Numbered from the stretch's first letter, positions 37,411 to 51,900 are shown. The stretch: DNA of 64,000 nucleotides from Theobroma cacao (GCF_000208745.1 NC_030858.1:7834111-7898110), one strand, 5' to 3'. A program made the numbers and translations. Notes: generated from the sequence alone by a model not told the origin.

Positions 37411-40400
37411 AATATGATTAAGATACAAAAATTCGAATTTTCAGATTTAGACAAAAATAGATTGCTTTTACAATAATTGTAACTTAGCAAAAAGGTACAT
37501 GTGACTAATGTATCATTTCTTTTAATACAAACTCTTCTTTCAATTGGAGAGACGTTGAGATTTGTTGTAAGACCATCGAAATTGGATAAATCATAGTTTA
37601 GTACGTATCTTCCTTACTTTAATTACTGCCTAAAAAGAATTGTCAAGGAAGAAATGAAAGGTCCTAAAAAGAAATGCAACTTCAGGATTATATGTATCTA
37701 TGTAAACGAAAATTTGGCTCTACTTAATGCATAGATATAATTGGACATCCTTGAGTAAAGATGAAGGAAATTGCAAGCCAGGATCCGAGAAAAAGCATCC
37801 CCTTGCCGTGGGGGCCTCTATGGATGGTGATACAGGCTCCATTATTACATATAAAGATAAATATTTCATGGCTTTTTACTCTTTTAGGTTTATTTTTTGT
37901 TTACCCCTATTTTTTGTTGCACTGTTTCCATTTAGACCAAGCAAATCGACAGGTGTGAGACTCTTAATATCTGTATTGAATAAGAAAATTGATTGCAATG
38001 TAATGAAATTATTTATTAAAAGTTAAATCAACATGAAAGAGTCAATTACTTTTCTTTTTCTTTTTCATTTTCAGTTTCTTTCTGCATCTAGAGAAATGGA
38101 TGTAGAAAGATCCTAAAATTGAAATGGTCTTCTTCATTTGTTTTATTTTTTAAAATGGTTTTGTAAAAGTAACCTTCATTTTGTTTCCCACATTTAATTG
38201 GTGCTGTTGATGAATTGACATTTAAATGGTACACTTCTTTCCACACCTTTCAAAGCTAACATAAAAATGTGAAAAAAAAAATGTTTGATTGAAAAGTTTA
38301 CGTAACATTTTATTTTTGTGTTGGGAATTACAAATGACGATTTTACCAGTTTTAATTCTCCTTTTTCTTTTCTAAAACAGAAAGAAGAAAGAGTAACATG
38401 AAGAGTTTAACTTAATATATAACCTCACGAATTACTATGTTTGAATTAGGACGCAAAAGGGCTCCACTTCCTGCAATTTCATGTCAACGTAGTTGGTATA
38501 GCTTGAAATGGAAATAGAAAGAGAGGCTCTGAGCAGCTGCAGCATATGACCTTGACCCAGGAAAATTAAATAGAGTGAAGATGCAAATGAAATAATAAAA
38601 AAAACCTAAAGAAAGTGTTGTGGAAAGGGCCAACACGAGCCAATGAGGCCACAGTAACCACTAGGTAGCCACCCACATTGGACACATTTCCTCTACGCTC
38701 AAAAAAGATCTCAATTAACAATTTTACATCTTTCAATGCACACCAAAAGCCAAGAAAAGATTGGGTCAACCATTTCAAACTCTCTCTCTCTCTCCTTCCT
38801 TTTTCCTCCTAGTTTAATTGTCTTTCCCTCTCAATTCTGCTCCAAATACCAGAATTTTAAGCCAAACGCGTTTAGAGTATACTAAATTGGAAGATTCTTA
38901 TGTCACAGACTATTACTATTGCTATTACTATTATAATCAACAAAATTAATTAAGTTGGAAATGTTTATTGGTTAAGATGTCTTTGGTAATAAACTTTATT
39001 TGGGGGTACAACCTTTGATTGTCTTCCATTACATCATTCATTTGTTTATTTTTAATTTCACCAAAATGAACCTGTTTCCGCTTCTGCCTTTCATCACTTA
39101 CAAGAACTGTTCGCACATGAATGAAAATGACTTAATTAAATTAAATTGAAAAAAAATAGTGTGACGTTGAATATATGACTTGACTTTATAAATTAAAATT
39201 TTTTTTGTAAGGTGTCGCTATTTGAATAAATTGATTTCGTAACTTCAAAGCTCGATCATTTCCTTTATTTATTTGCTCCGGCATCACTAAATAGTTTCTC
39301 AAACGGTAATTGTAGGATTAGAGGAGAGAGTAATAAGTTTGGGAGGCCAAAATATTAGAATAACGATACTCTTACTTCCCTAATTAATTACCCTTTTTAA
39401 TGGATCCAAAATCAAGATTAAAAATATTGATATTTGGAGAAAGTTAATATATATATTAGCACCCCTTTTAGTTTTGGATTCTTCTGAAGCCTTCCATTTT
39501 TCATTATTAGATTGGACTAGAAGAAGTGGGAAATTTCCATGAAAACTATATATTGTACGATTGAGAAAGAGAACTTGGAAAATGAAGACAACAATATAAA
39601 GAAATTAATAATAGAAGTTAACTATCCCCAAAACTTTAAAAAAAGTAAAAGGAAAACCTAAAGCGGAATGGTCTAAATGCCTACAATATCAACTCCTTGT
39701 GCAATGACTTGTGTTTTGTTTGTATATGGCAGGATAGTTGTGCTTCCACGCAAAAGGCTCCATGGCCTCCCACTTGCTTTGTGGTCCTTTGGCCTAAAGG
39801 TATGAAATTAGTTGCCTTGGACAAGTAGTAACTGCTTTGAAAATTTCACATTCAAACACAAAGAGCTGTTGGTTTGTATTATTCCTTTCTCCACATGGTG
39901 TGGAAGCCCACAAGTTTGGAAGAAAGGCCAACCGTTTTGATGCTTTCATTATTCTGCCGGTCAAACGTCAAGCTTTGTTTTTGACCCCTTGAACCACAAG
40001 ATTTCTTACCTGGTTGGAGAACCCCATACTTATGCCACAATGCCACTTCCTTATGCTTTGAAATTACAATAGAGTATATGCTTATTCCACATCAAATTCA
40101 GAATCAAGATTTCATAATAGATTTATTAAGAATAAAGATTAAGTATTGCTAAAGGACTTGAACATATATAGATTGATCTTGTCTTTAGTTATAAGGTTTC
40201 CAGTTGTTTTTACTGTAATCAACACATGATGGGAAAAGGAAAACCAATACATTTTCATTCTTTTATAATGCACAAAAGAGTTCTTTATTTTGAGTTGGCA
40301 TCCATCTCTGTGTGGATGGTAATTCATCAAATAAATTTAAGTATTCATTGGTTGTGTAGTATTTCACTAACTACTTACTATGTTGTCTTATTGATACATT

Positions 40401-41000
40401 GAATTTCATACGTAGGTGTGTTCTCTTAAAAGGTTACATCTCAAATTAAATATTTTGCATAAACGTTGAATCTAAAGTAATTAAGACATCCCAATTACAT
40501 TTATCTAATCTTGATATTGAATAATTTTAGCTATCAATCTTCTGCATATAAAATAAAAAGATTCTTTGTTTCCAGATCATGCAAACTGCCATCCTTTCCA
40601 ATCCATTCTTTTTTCATTTATTAAAAGTCAAAGAGATAAACAACAATTAAAGGGAATGAATCAAACTCAAATATCAAGTCTGAAACACCACATACATGTA
40701 ACAAAAAATAAATTAATGAATCACACTCCAATCTTATGTCACTCTGCCACTGGTTTTTCTAAAATTTTGGCAGAATAATATAGTACCATGAACATGGTAG
40801 AAAATGCTAAACTAGAGATGGAAAACCTCAATTTTCCACTGCTTTTCACTGTACTTACAAGCCTTTATATACATACAAACCCCTCGTATATGTACATGTA
40901 ACTTCAAGGTAAAGTTTCTAAACCTATCAAAGAAGTGAAAAAAAAGAAAAGAAAAAGACACCAAGGGGCAGATTCTTGCTACAAAACCGCCAATATATGA
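37411..41000. other. Intergenic between the two serine-rich genes
   Basis: No gene is recognised; open frames are short and without domains. The right end holds the 3' UTR of the gene at 41001-41330. Confidence 0.5.
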
Positions 41001-41330
41001 TCAGGTAACTGCAACCCCAAACCCGTTTCTGTTGCCATTCAATAAACAAAACCTGGAAGGCTTAGGCTGGAAATTCCTCCTCCTTTGCATGTCATGGCTG
41101 GATGGCTTAATTATTTGGAGCAGAATCGCCTTGATGGAATTTGCTTTGGCTATGACAGCTAATTCCCAGTGATTTGGTGAGACGCGAACCACCCTTGTCC
41201 GACCGGGTGGCTTGTTGAAATTCCTGTGCAGGTTGCACCTGAAGGAGCCTGGGTGTGTGGTAGGGGAACATAGGCATGTACGGGACGTCGGTGACTTGGA
41301 GCTTGATGATGATGCATTTTTGGAGGCCAT
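41001..41330 (-). CDS. Short serine-rich family protein with CSPTTHPGSFRC motif (paralogue 2)
   Basis: A single exon encodes 109 residues. A short Ser-rich leader (1-17) precedes the conserved core CLCSPTTHPGSFRCNLHR (19-36), with C19, C21, H26, C32 and H35. The C-terminal block IIKPSSHDMQRRRNFQPKPSR (73-93) matches that of the 206-residue protein encoded at 30317-30937, so the two are paralogues that differ mainly in the length of the disordered N-terminal half. It has no signal peptide or membrane segment. Related short plant proteins are known only as serine-rich or uncharacterised. A TATA box about 100 bp upstream and the compact single-exon form support expression. Confidence 0.85.
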   Translation of the reverse strand: MASKNASSSSSKSPTSRTCLCSPTTHPGSFRCNLHRNFNKPPGRTRVVRVSPNHWELAVIAKANSIKAILLQIIKPSSHDMQRRRNFQPKPSRFCLLNGNRNGFGVAVT

Positions 41331-41428
41331 GGGAGTGGTTCAAAACTTCAACCGGAAAGAGGGGAGCTAAGAGGTCGATTTTTCTTTTCTGTGTGGCAAA
41401 CTAATGGAGGGTAGGAGAATATGGGGGG

Positions 41429-41435
41429 TTTTATA
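41429..41435 (-). promoter_or_regulatory. TATA box of serine-rich gene 2
   Basis: TATAAAA on the minus strand (within CTATAAAACCCCCC) lies about 100 bp upstream of the start codon at 41330. Confidence 0.65.
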
Positions 41436-43987
41436 GCTTTGAAAGCCTGTTTAAGTGACCTTTAAAACCTTTTGCTTTCATATATTTCTAACGGCATGAC
41501 CTTATGGTTTTTTGGGTTATGAACAGAGATCTTGTTATGGGTTGGGTATCTAAAAGAGAATTTGTTAAGTGAAATACCAGTTTATTCGTATTTAAATATT
41601 TAGTTTATTAATTCATACATGATTTCTTACTTAAAAAGTAAATTTGAATTCTCTTTCTCCTAATTATAAAATAAAATTACCAATTTATCCGCTAACACAC
41701 GTTTTGTTTTTACGTGTAACAGTCATACAACAAACCATTAGTTTACTTTTTCAGTGTATGGAATCAGCTGGAAATAACGGGGTCTATCCAACGGTGACTG
41801 CAAAATGCATGACAATGACGGAGAGAGACTTTTATTCCAATTTCCAGCTATTATAAAGAACTCATAAAATTCATATGGTGGTCCACTCCCATTGACATTT
41901 GAGTTCCAACCCTACCAAGGGCGGTTATGGGTTCCTTTCTTACATCTTCATATTCATGCCCTTCCAAGCTGAATTCCAATTTAATATTTCATTTTTGGTT
42001 TTGAAGCCTACAAATTGCCTGGAATCGTTACATAAGATCAAACTGTTGCGAGAAGACAGGGTTATAGTGTTTTAGAGCGAATAGTATGACCGGTCAGGAG
42101 TCTTACTCTCATGCATGACATTGCTTTAACATTTTAAAAGAAGATAAGATATCTCACCGAATCCTTCAAGGGTTACCTTTTCCTGAAAATAAGCTCTTAT
42201 TACAATTATGAAGAATTTTAATTAAGAAAAAAGGATGATGATTATATATATGCTTAAGAGTTAAAGTTTTGGAATTGTGAATAGATTGGTTAAGTAGGTC
42301 TTGAATTTTATTTGAATGTTTTTTTAAATAAATATATTTTTTAAATTAAAAATGTAAATCCGTCACAAGTGGCATAGTCTATCCCAACTCTTCATTGACA
42401 CGAAACTCTTCATAAGAAATAGTTGAATCAAGGTAGGTTTTCTCTCTTATATGATAAAAAGTTACTACAATAAGAACGTTACACAATTAAAGAAGATAGA
42501 ACATCATAAATTTCACATTAATAAAAAATAAAATGCGTTTTGAATTTATAAATAAATATATTTTTCTACTTAATGAACATATTTTTTTAAATAAAAATAT
42601 GAACTAGTGACAAGAGTTAAGTGAAAAGAATTGACTTAAATTAATTTGATATAGAATGTGATTTTACAAAAGATTGAATTACATAAAATTTGTGTTATTA
42701 TTTTTATTTATATTGCATTTTTTATTGCTTGCCCTACGATGGTCAATATAAAATTTGTAAGATGGGATTTAAATTAAGATGATTAAATTTGAGTCGACTT
42801 GGTTTGCTTGCTGAACTTTGAGGTCGGCTGTGTGGGGGTAAGAGGGATACAGCTTGTATGAATTTAGCCCTAGCAAGAAGCTAACATGGCCACCTCCCCA
42901 ATCTTATAAAACTCACAAAAACTTGACACGTACTAGAATTGGCATATCCAAATCCAAAATTGGAGGGATCCTAATCAAACTGATAAAGACCTGACACCAA
43001 CTTTTCTAGACAACTTTGGTCTTGTGACAATTTACAAAGGAAAATGTTAAAATGTCACGAAAATTTGTCCATGAAATGGAGTGATCATTTCGTGGGAATT
43101 GGTCATGGGTCTTTAAGATGCCTACTATTCAGATAGAGAATTGCAAGAAAGGGTCGGAAACTTTTTTTTTCTGCCATTTAGTCCAAGTAAATATAATAGT
43201 GTAATAAATTAAAAATTATACCACTTATAATATTTTTCTTGGGGGATTAGCTTGTAAAATAACCCAATTTTCACTTTCACTCAAAGAGTTACAAGTGGGT
43301 TGAGTGTAGAGAAAGTGATATGGCAGTTCATCAAACTTTTTCTTTGCCGATGCTGATTGATGGGAATGACATTAAATCTTTAGTCCATCAGATAAGAATA
43401 TCATAATGTTACTTGCCGCTTTGTTTCCTTTTCTTGACAACAAATGTTACTTCTTTTACTTCCCATAATTTATTTCATCTTATAAATTGGTTGTGTCGGT
43501 CAAGGATGGAAATCTAGGTGTAGCTAATTAATTGATTCGATGATTCAAAAAGAATGCAATGAAAAGGTCAAATGATGGTTGTCTTGTCAATAGTTGGAAT
43601 ATGGTTTTCACTTTTGCATTAAGAAACATCCACATATTTGTAATTCTTGAATTGTTACAATCCAATTCTCGCCTGGCATCCAACACTGCGCCCAAATCTT
43701 TCAAGCCTAAAGATGAAGCCTATTACCTCTTGGGTTAAGTGGCCGATGTTTTCCATGAGAGGAATAGACTGCAATTCTGGGTCTCTTTGGGCCTTAACAT
43801 AGAGCCTAGCCACTTATAACCCCATTTCCAGTTTTACAATAGCAGAGAAAATGAAGAACTAAATAGCGTAGGGATACAAGTTTCTGACTTTTTTGGGGTT
43901 GATTAGTCCATGAACAATTAGAATGAGTTTTTCCCCTTGTTTGTAAACTTTGGCTTTACATTAATAAAATAGAATAATTTTCTGTTC

Positions 43988-44025
<38 letters not shown>

Positions 44026-44215
44026 TTATACCAAGAGGATACGATAGTCATTCCTTCTAGAAGAGGCTTCCAAATACTAAATTATCTTGTGCATGGCTAT
44101 AGACTGCACTGCACAAAATTCAAGCCAAAGGATAACAGACAATGTACAAAATTTTGCAATGTATGATACTCGAAATATACAAGCAAATTAACAACCTGCT
44201 AATTAGGCTTGGAGT
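41436..44215. other. Intergenic
   Basis: No gene is recognised. The right end contains the 3' flank of the tweety-like gene, with the GA microsatellite listed separately. Confidence 0.5.
43991..44021 (+). repeat. AG microsatellite
   Basis: An uninterrupted 31-nt AG tract lies about 195 bp beyond the stop codon of the tweety-like gene. It would read as CT in its 3' UTR or just downstream. Confidence 0.85.
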
Positions 44216-47200
44216 TCATCGACCCTTGTCTAGGCCTTCTGATCTAGCATCGTACTGTTTAGTGTAAACACGATGTCTTCTCTCTCTTGCATAGATTACC
44301 CAGAAGATCAATGACAGCATCACAGCAGCAGATACAAGTACTAATCCAATGTAGATCCATTGACTATAGCGCCGCAGACCAGGACAATATTCATGACTGA
44401 TGTCTGTGAATGTATCACGCACAAAAGTGCAGTCTTGCAGATTTACGAGGAATGGACCATAGCGATACAAAGCATAACTGACATTCACTGCAGATAACAT
44501 CTGAGTGTAAAATTGAGGGGTCAGCCGCCCAGGTGTAGAACAAATCCCAGAGGATGAAACCTGACAGGTATAGTTCCTCCAAACCTGTTCGAAACAAAAT
44601 ATACAGAGTCATGAGAGTTTCTTTTGATTTATTGCTACTCATTTAGGTGAAACTAAAAATACCATGACGGAAAGGTTTTGGATAGGCAGCCTGGAGACAG
44701 GCTAAGAAAATAAAAACAAAAATAAAAGATTTTAGAGCCTTTTATGCGAAGATGTTATTAACCCCCCGAACAAAGCCAAAACCCACAGCTAAACACCTTA
44801 AGTGATAAAACTTGCAGTCTGTAGTCTACAACATTTTATAAAGAGTTCTGCAACCTGCATATTTGAGTGAGCCTTAAAATGAGGCAATATATCTGAATGG
44901 GAGGAAATTCCAGAAAGTATCATAGAGTTAAAAAAGGACCAAATAGGCACTAACTTGTGATTGATGCAATTATGGCAGTATCTAGTCTTTGTAAGTCTAT
45001 CTGCCTAGGATAGCCATTGGTGTTCAAAACTTTTTTATTTAATTTATTCACTGCAGTCTATGAGATGAAATTTTTAGCCTTCTGGATAACCTGAAAGTTA
45101 TCGACTGTTTGCTTTGGACCTGGGCTGAGACTAAGGCAATTGAACCCAGGAGAGAGCAATTGGCTAATGCTTGATGGTAATTGAGCCAAAATTCATTATT
45201 TAAGTGTTTCATTCCAACATGTACATTATAAATGTGTGAATGTGTGCATCTGATGCATGCCTAATTATGTATGGCCAAGCAATTTCAACTTATATTTGAA
45301 AAGGCTATTGTTATTACCTCCGAGGATCTATACAAGTCAACCTCGCCAGATGCACACTGCCGATTTGTGAGATTAGAATTAAACGGGTTGCAAAGAACTG
45401 GCACCAATGGACCAGATTGATTGTAATATAAAGGTGCCAATGCTGGTGGAAAATTTTTGTTTGCAACATTATTGAGGACACCATTCACGACATTCACAAG
45501 TTGGTAACTGACATTCTTGGTTCGTAACAAGGTCTCTTGGGCTGTTGCGTTGTCCACACAGGGCAGAATGTCATCTAATGCAGTATGGGCAGTAGGATTC
45601 TGGACCCATTGATCCATTGCAACGCAGGCATCTCCAACCACACTGTTAAGCATGGAAGACAATTTTAATTTAGAGAGCATATTAAAGATGATTATAACAA
45701 TAGTCTTGAGCACTGATATCCAACTAAAAATAAATCTTAAGGTATATCATTATTGACATGTTCTTTAATCAGAGTGTCTTAGAAACTTGCCAATGTGAGG
45801 ACCATAACAAAGATATGCATCTGTACTAAGGTATGAAAGGGCAAATCCAAACGAGAGAGACAGAGAGAGAGAAAGATATGAAGAAAGTGACTTTGTTTTG
45901 AGAGAGATGATGTCGAATTATCAGTGCTTTTAATTTGTTCCCACTGATTCATTATCGATCATATATAGTTGGTTGACAATAGGAGAACCTCTGAGCCCTA
46001 GCAAGGGGAAAAAAACAAAAAATAGACAAAAGAACTTATCTTTTACACTAAACCTAGAACAACATGAGTCATCAGAGAAACAAACCTAAAATTTTACCCA
46101 AGAGCAAGTAATCAAGTAAACAGGGATGGGAAGAAAGTTATACCATAAGTTGTATAGAAAGAAGATTTGATCCTAAAATTTTAACTCTAGAAATTTGCAT
46201 ATGGCATAGACTAGAGTAGGCAAAGATTTATCAAATTCTACATTCCATTTGATCCTCTCAAGAAACCATAATATTCTTTCTAGCACTAAAAAAGGTGCAA
46301 GATGGGTTTCTTTAGTCAGCAAATTTGTTAGCACTTCTTATCAGTGTGTAACTCAGTAGATATATGACTCATGTATTATATGAAATTCAAGAGAGTGCCC
46401 AACATAAAGTAGACCACAATCAAGATAATGCTGTATTAAATACTTAGTGATGATTTTTATGCCAGTAATAGGGCTAAAAAAGTTGATATGCAAAAGAAAA
46501 CTGCTTTACAAGGAAGAAAATTCAGCCAGAAAGCAGCCTGTTTATTTCTACTCAATTAATTTGTTTCCTATAAGTCATTTAAATTAAACAACTGAGGACA
46601 CATATATGTGCATGAGTTGGTCTCATTCCTGGGCATTTTATGTTCAGAAAGGCAATATATGGCTAAAAGTTGAAAACTGATTTGAACAGTAAACAAGCAT
46701 GCAAGAATAAAAGTAGAACCTTAAACATGAGGAAACATAAATGAAATTACTTAGTAAGGTGCCAATTTAAGTTGTTAAAGATGTTGAAAGGTGAAAATAA
46801 TATAAAAGTTCTCCAACAGAGAAATGTTGGAAATCAAACAGAACATACTTGTGGAGGAGATGAAATACTCCACACAAAATAAATGTGCCTGCAACAAGAA
46901 TCCACCCAAGGATCACCAGCCTGCATTCATTAATTATAAAAGTTTAAGTGCACTTAAGTAACATTGATTCACTTCAAGAGTTAAATCATTTATTATGAAG
47001 CATACAACAAAAAATCCAGTAATGATATTTCACTTACGTGTACACCAGAAACTGCAATCCGAGAATGGAGAATACTGCAGCAAGCCATCACAATAATAGC
47101 ATGAAATTTAGATGATATTATGATAATGTAATTACTTAGAATCTTGGATAAATGATCAGAACAACAATGTGACTTACAGAATCCAAGAAATGCCAAAAAA

Positions 47201-48919
47201 AGCATCACAGCAGCAACAATTATAAGGGCCAATCTCCTGCAGCATTTAGTGTGAGATCAGTTTGGTGATCAGCATTCCAAGAATAGTCTAATTTCAAGAT
47301 TCTAAAAGCTTCTACTTACATGCTGTCCAAACCATTTTGAATTTTGTCTTTATTATCGCCAGTTTGAGTGGAAAGAGTGGTAGCAGAAGAGTTGATCTTC
47401 TTTTCAATATCATCAATGCTTTTCTGGACGTCTGGTGCCAGAAAAACGGAATCCACACTAATTTTCTTAGCTGCAGAAAGATAATCTGACACATTCCTGA
47501 GGCTTTCAGCAGTAACATCTGCCTTATTAACGGCATAGTCCAGTGTGTTTGTTGTACTGGCATGAAATTTTCCCTGGCCAGTGTACAGCACAACACACCC
47601 AACACTGTAATATGAAGTTAAATATTCAGTGACTCATAAATGGTTATTAAAAAGTAAATATCCTGAATTTTTCGAGAGAGAGGGAGGAGGAAGTAGAGTT
47701 ACATTGCAGCAATGGTGAAGAGTATGAGGAGAATGAGAGATAGTGCATAAGCTGTCCGAGAGTAGCCATAATTATCTAGTCGACAACAACAATGACGGAT
47801 ACATATGATGAACAAGCATAGCGCAAATATCACAAACCAGACTGCAGCAATGGCAAAGAAAGGAGCCGCCGTAAAACCCACAGACTGCATTATAAGCCAT
47901 AGTCAAAACATAATAAACGTTAAATAAATAATCTACTTTATGAAAGTTAAGACATATGAATACTTGAAAAAAAAAAAGGTAAAGAGTAACAAGCTGAGTT
48001 TTAAGTTAAAGTGCAAGTGACTGCCAAGATAATTCAATTCAAAAACAAATTTCTAAATAGAGATTACACTATCAAAAAATTGACAATAGAATTAAATTAA
48101 AGATGGGGAAACAACTTAGAGGAATAACAGGACTAAATAGGCTAGACAATTCTTCTCAAACATCAAAACCAATAACAAAGAGAGACAAAAAATTATAGAA
48201 ACTAAACTGCGACAAAAAATCATAATAATACAAATAAGAAAATCAGCTAAACACTGTAAAAATTCAAGGCCTGTATACAGCAACAAAATTGTCACTCATT
48301 TCTTTCACGAGAAAAAAAGAAAAGAAACGAAAATCCTTGAAGTAACCAAACACAAAAAAAGCAGTCAGAAAGATCATAGAAAATCCATAACTCCTGGCTA
48401 AATATATCAATTTTTCAAAAAGTACCAAAATGCCATAAAGAGTGAAAACAACTAAAAACCAAAACAGAAAATAAAAAAGTGGAGAAGAGAAGAAACTGAC
48501 AGCCCAATAGTGTTCATTACTGATATTCCAGCCACCGGTGTACTTCTTGAAATTATCAAGAGGGTCCCTCCTACGAGTCCTTTCTCCAGCCAAAATCAAA
48601 GATGAGTTGTCTCCTTCACTTCCCTCTGCAAGGTTCCTCCTTTCTATCTTCTTCCACGGTAACATTTCAGTGTGCTCTCTCTCCCCGAAGACAAAACTTT
48701 TATAATACCCTATCAAAGAAAAAAAAAACAGTGAAACCAACAAAACCCCAGAAATAAAAACCAAAACTTTCCTTCAGAAAAAAAAAAAAAAAAGGTAGTA
48801 CCTGAGATGTGTAAGGTTCTGACATTTGAAGCTTCAGACGTTACTTCATGTCTGAACAGAAACAAAGAGAAAAAGAAAAGAAGAAACAATGCACATGGGT
48901 TTGATCTGAAACACAACAT
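44216..48919 (-). CDS. Tweety-like polytopic membrane protein, plant family
   Basis: Nine GT-AG exons (48802-48919, 48501-48709, 47703-47884, 47320-47604, 47178-47236, 47038-47074, 46849-46920, 45318-45642, 44216-44584) join in frame to give 551 residues. Residues 1-29 are a signal peptide (ALFLLFFFSLFLF). Five or six membrane segments follow, at about 113-137, 153-177, 267-296 (perhaps two), 299-319 and 506-528. The 178-265 and 320-505 regions are probably extracytoplasmic, with Asn-X-Ser/Thr sites and conserved cysteines (DACVAMDQW, LPCVDN, NRQCASG, EYCPGL). The tail is short and basic (RERRHRVYTKQYD). Plant homologues (such as At2g12400, from memory) are annotated as transmembrane or 'plasma membrane fusion' proteins and resemble animal tweety proteins in layout. 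Channel activity in plants is not established. Exons 5-7 are short (59, 37 and 72 nt) and encode the central membrane block. Confidence 0.88.
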
Positions 48920-51900
48920 TCTGTTCTTACTTCTGTTGTTTTCTTTCCTCTGTTTCTGTCCTCTCTTCTTCCTCCTCAGGATTTTTTTTTTTTTTGAAAG
49001 AGGGAGAGGGAGGGGAAGATAGAGAGAGTGTTAATTGCTATATTAGGAGGTTGATGAAATCTATTACAGCATTGCTCGCTTTACGTTTAGGAAAATAATT
49101 GATTACAAGGTGGTGGGTCCCTTTATATTTTGTCTGTTTTTTTATTTTCTGACCAAAATGCCCTTCCAATTTTTTTTTTTTACTTTTTTTATTGGATGGT
49201 ACTTCTTTTTCTTATTATTATTTTTCCCATTTTAGAAGTTAATTAAAGGTGCTTTTGTTTAGGTGAAGCTTTATTTGCTTTCTGTGGGAAAAAAGGTGGT
49301 TGTTTTGCTTTCCTTTTGTTTAAGAACATCTGATTCTTGTCTTGGCAAAATCTTAATGTGACTAATTTGCCCTTTACCAATATACAGAAATAGATATTCC
49401 ATAAATTTGGAATGTAATTCATGTAAGTTTTTTTTATTGAATGAATAAATAATAAGTCTGTGGAAATAAAAAAAACTTTTTTCTCTTATCTTTCATTGGA
49501 TAATCAAAAATCAATAAAACCTTCAATCCCTATAAAGCATGTGTAGGCCTTTTATTTTTCTTGGTTAAATTCATTTTGACTTTGCATTAATCTTGTGGAC
49601 ATTTATCTTCTCAATATAATGAGCATTCAATGCCTTTGAAATTGCAATAAGGAAAATCAAAAGATAGATTAATAAATCAATAATGTTAATTATTTAATAA
49701 TATCTGATATTATTATGTTTCAGTTCATATTTCTCTTTTTATGAGAGACAAAATATCATCAAAATCACATGAATGATAAAGCAAAAGAATAGACGATTTG
49801 TTTAATATCATGTTTGATTATCGTGACTTGATGTCAGTTTCGTCCACATAATGCATGACCCCATTTTCATAAAAAATTTTCTTTTTTGCTTTCTAGTTAG
49901 CAGAGTGATGTTTGCCACATTCTTGATTTCCCTTTTCACAAGGGATAGATAAGAAAGGCTACTCCGGATTTTTTTTTTTCCTTCATTCAGAAGCAGTTCA
50001 CAGCTAGAAAATACAGAAAAGGCTAATTCTGTCATTACAAGTTTCTTTTTCTTTAACATGAAAACATTCTCCATTCTTAAGCATGCTCATTTTCTTAAAC
50101 CTTAATTTAAATATGAACAAGGTGTACTCCAATATTTGTAAAGCTCCAGAGAGTTCATACACATCACAAAACTGACAGTTGTTTAGAGCAGATTTTCCTT
50201 TTTTTTTTAATTGTAAATGAACAAACGAACGAAGGAAGTAAGCCCACAGAGATATGCATCTCACATTTCCCGTTTTTATTTTATTCCCTTTCATCGAATG
50301 GAGCACCATAGATTCTGGGCACTCCTCTTTCAAACAAAACGTGTTTAGCTGTCCCATATGACATCAGTACTCGTATAAGCTAAATTAAACTTTGCTTTCC
50401 CTGTTGTTTTTAAAGTTGTCAATCATTCTGAATCTGAAACGTGTAACCCATCTCCATTTTGCCACATATTCTCTACCCTTCTCATTTTGATGCGGCTTTG
50501 GGTCATTTTAATTCTAGTTGTTAAGTAAAAGATTTTGATTGGGTTTAGACTCGTGAGAGTTTGAAGTTTGGGTTTTCAATGATGGGAGTGCTGACATGAT
50601 CTGTTTTACACTTGTGGGGGTAATTCTTAGACATCATAATTTTTTACAACTTTCTTCGGGACACATTCACTCATCATAATCAAGGAGAGCACATTATGCA
50701 AGAGACAACATAATTCAAGAGTGGAGTCGGCAATCTTTGAGTGAAGTCTGATGTTGAATCCAAGTTTGCTATAAGTGGCTATTGTCTATTGGGCAAAGCT
50801 ATATCATGACTCTTAACGAGTTAAAGACTACCCTTTACTTTCTCTTTCCTTTTTACCTTTAAGTCAAATTTTCAACATCATCCCCTTCAAAATAGCAAAT
50901 AAAACAACACTAACATTTTATTTTATTTTCTTAAATCAATCAAACGAAGAGGAATATAATTGCATTTGGATTAGAATCAATTTTGTGGTGTTCCAAAATG
51001 GAAAAGAAAAGATATTTCGCCAAACGGAGAAAACAAATGCTATGAACTATCTTGTTATGTGGACTGACTCCAAACAGATGAAGTGTCAAGCTCAAGCACA
51101 TGGCCTTTAATCGACCATAGCGCTAGTATGCTAAAAACGAGCCTTTTGTCTTCTCACGCTGCAGAGCTCTAAATGGGTGGCCGTGGTTGGTTGAATATTT
51201 GAATATCTTATCCTGCAAAAGCCAAACCAGCTAAATGTCTTCCATCAAGTTACAGGGCCATATATACCATCATTGCTTTGGCTCCCACGTCTAGTGAGCT
51301 TGAAACTTTTTTGCATTTACTTTCCTTTGATATGCACCAGTATTTTCTCTGTTCTCATTCACATCGACTCATCAAGTTTCAGTATCTGTAGTCAAAAGGG
51401 TTGCAACATTGAAGACTTTCTTACAAAATTAGAGATCTTAAACAGACAGGGCCGCAAGGATCATTTCTGTTATAGAAAATTACAAATGGTTGGGTTTAGT
51501 TCAATCTTTTTTAGATCAGGAAAGCTGAAAAGAAAAATGGAATTGACATTTGTTCTGATGCCATGTGGTTGTTGTAGCTTTGATCGACATATCTCTAACT
51601 TGAAACTTGACTATGACAAGATCATATAGTGGAAGATATTAGCAAAATTTATATACAATAACCAAAACAATGTACCAAAGCCACGGAAAACCAATTAACG
51701 TACCAAAAAGGTATATGCAAATGCAATCAATATTCTCATCAGGGGCACACCAGGGTAGACTCAGATTCCTATTTTTAGTGACAGATCAATCAAAGAATAT
51801 GATAAAATTAACAAGGTTAATATATCTAAAAATATTGTAAAGAAAAGGAAACAAGATTCATGTTTTTCCCCCTGATTTATCTGGTGTCGGTAGAATCGAA

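Noticed and set aside
50004..50357. 117-codon minus-strand open frame.
   Set aside because: Lys- and Phe-rich composition expected from AT-rich DNA; it overlaps another frame and has no domain.
51273..51629. 118-codon plus-strand open frame with a hydrophobic N-terminus.
   Set aside because: It resembles a signal peptide followed by random sequence, and I recognise no family or conserved pattern.
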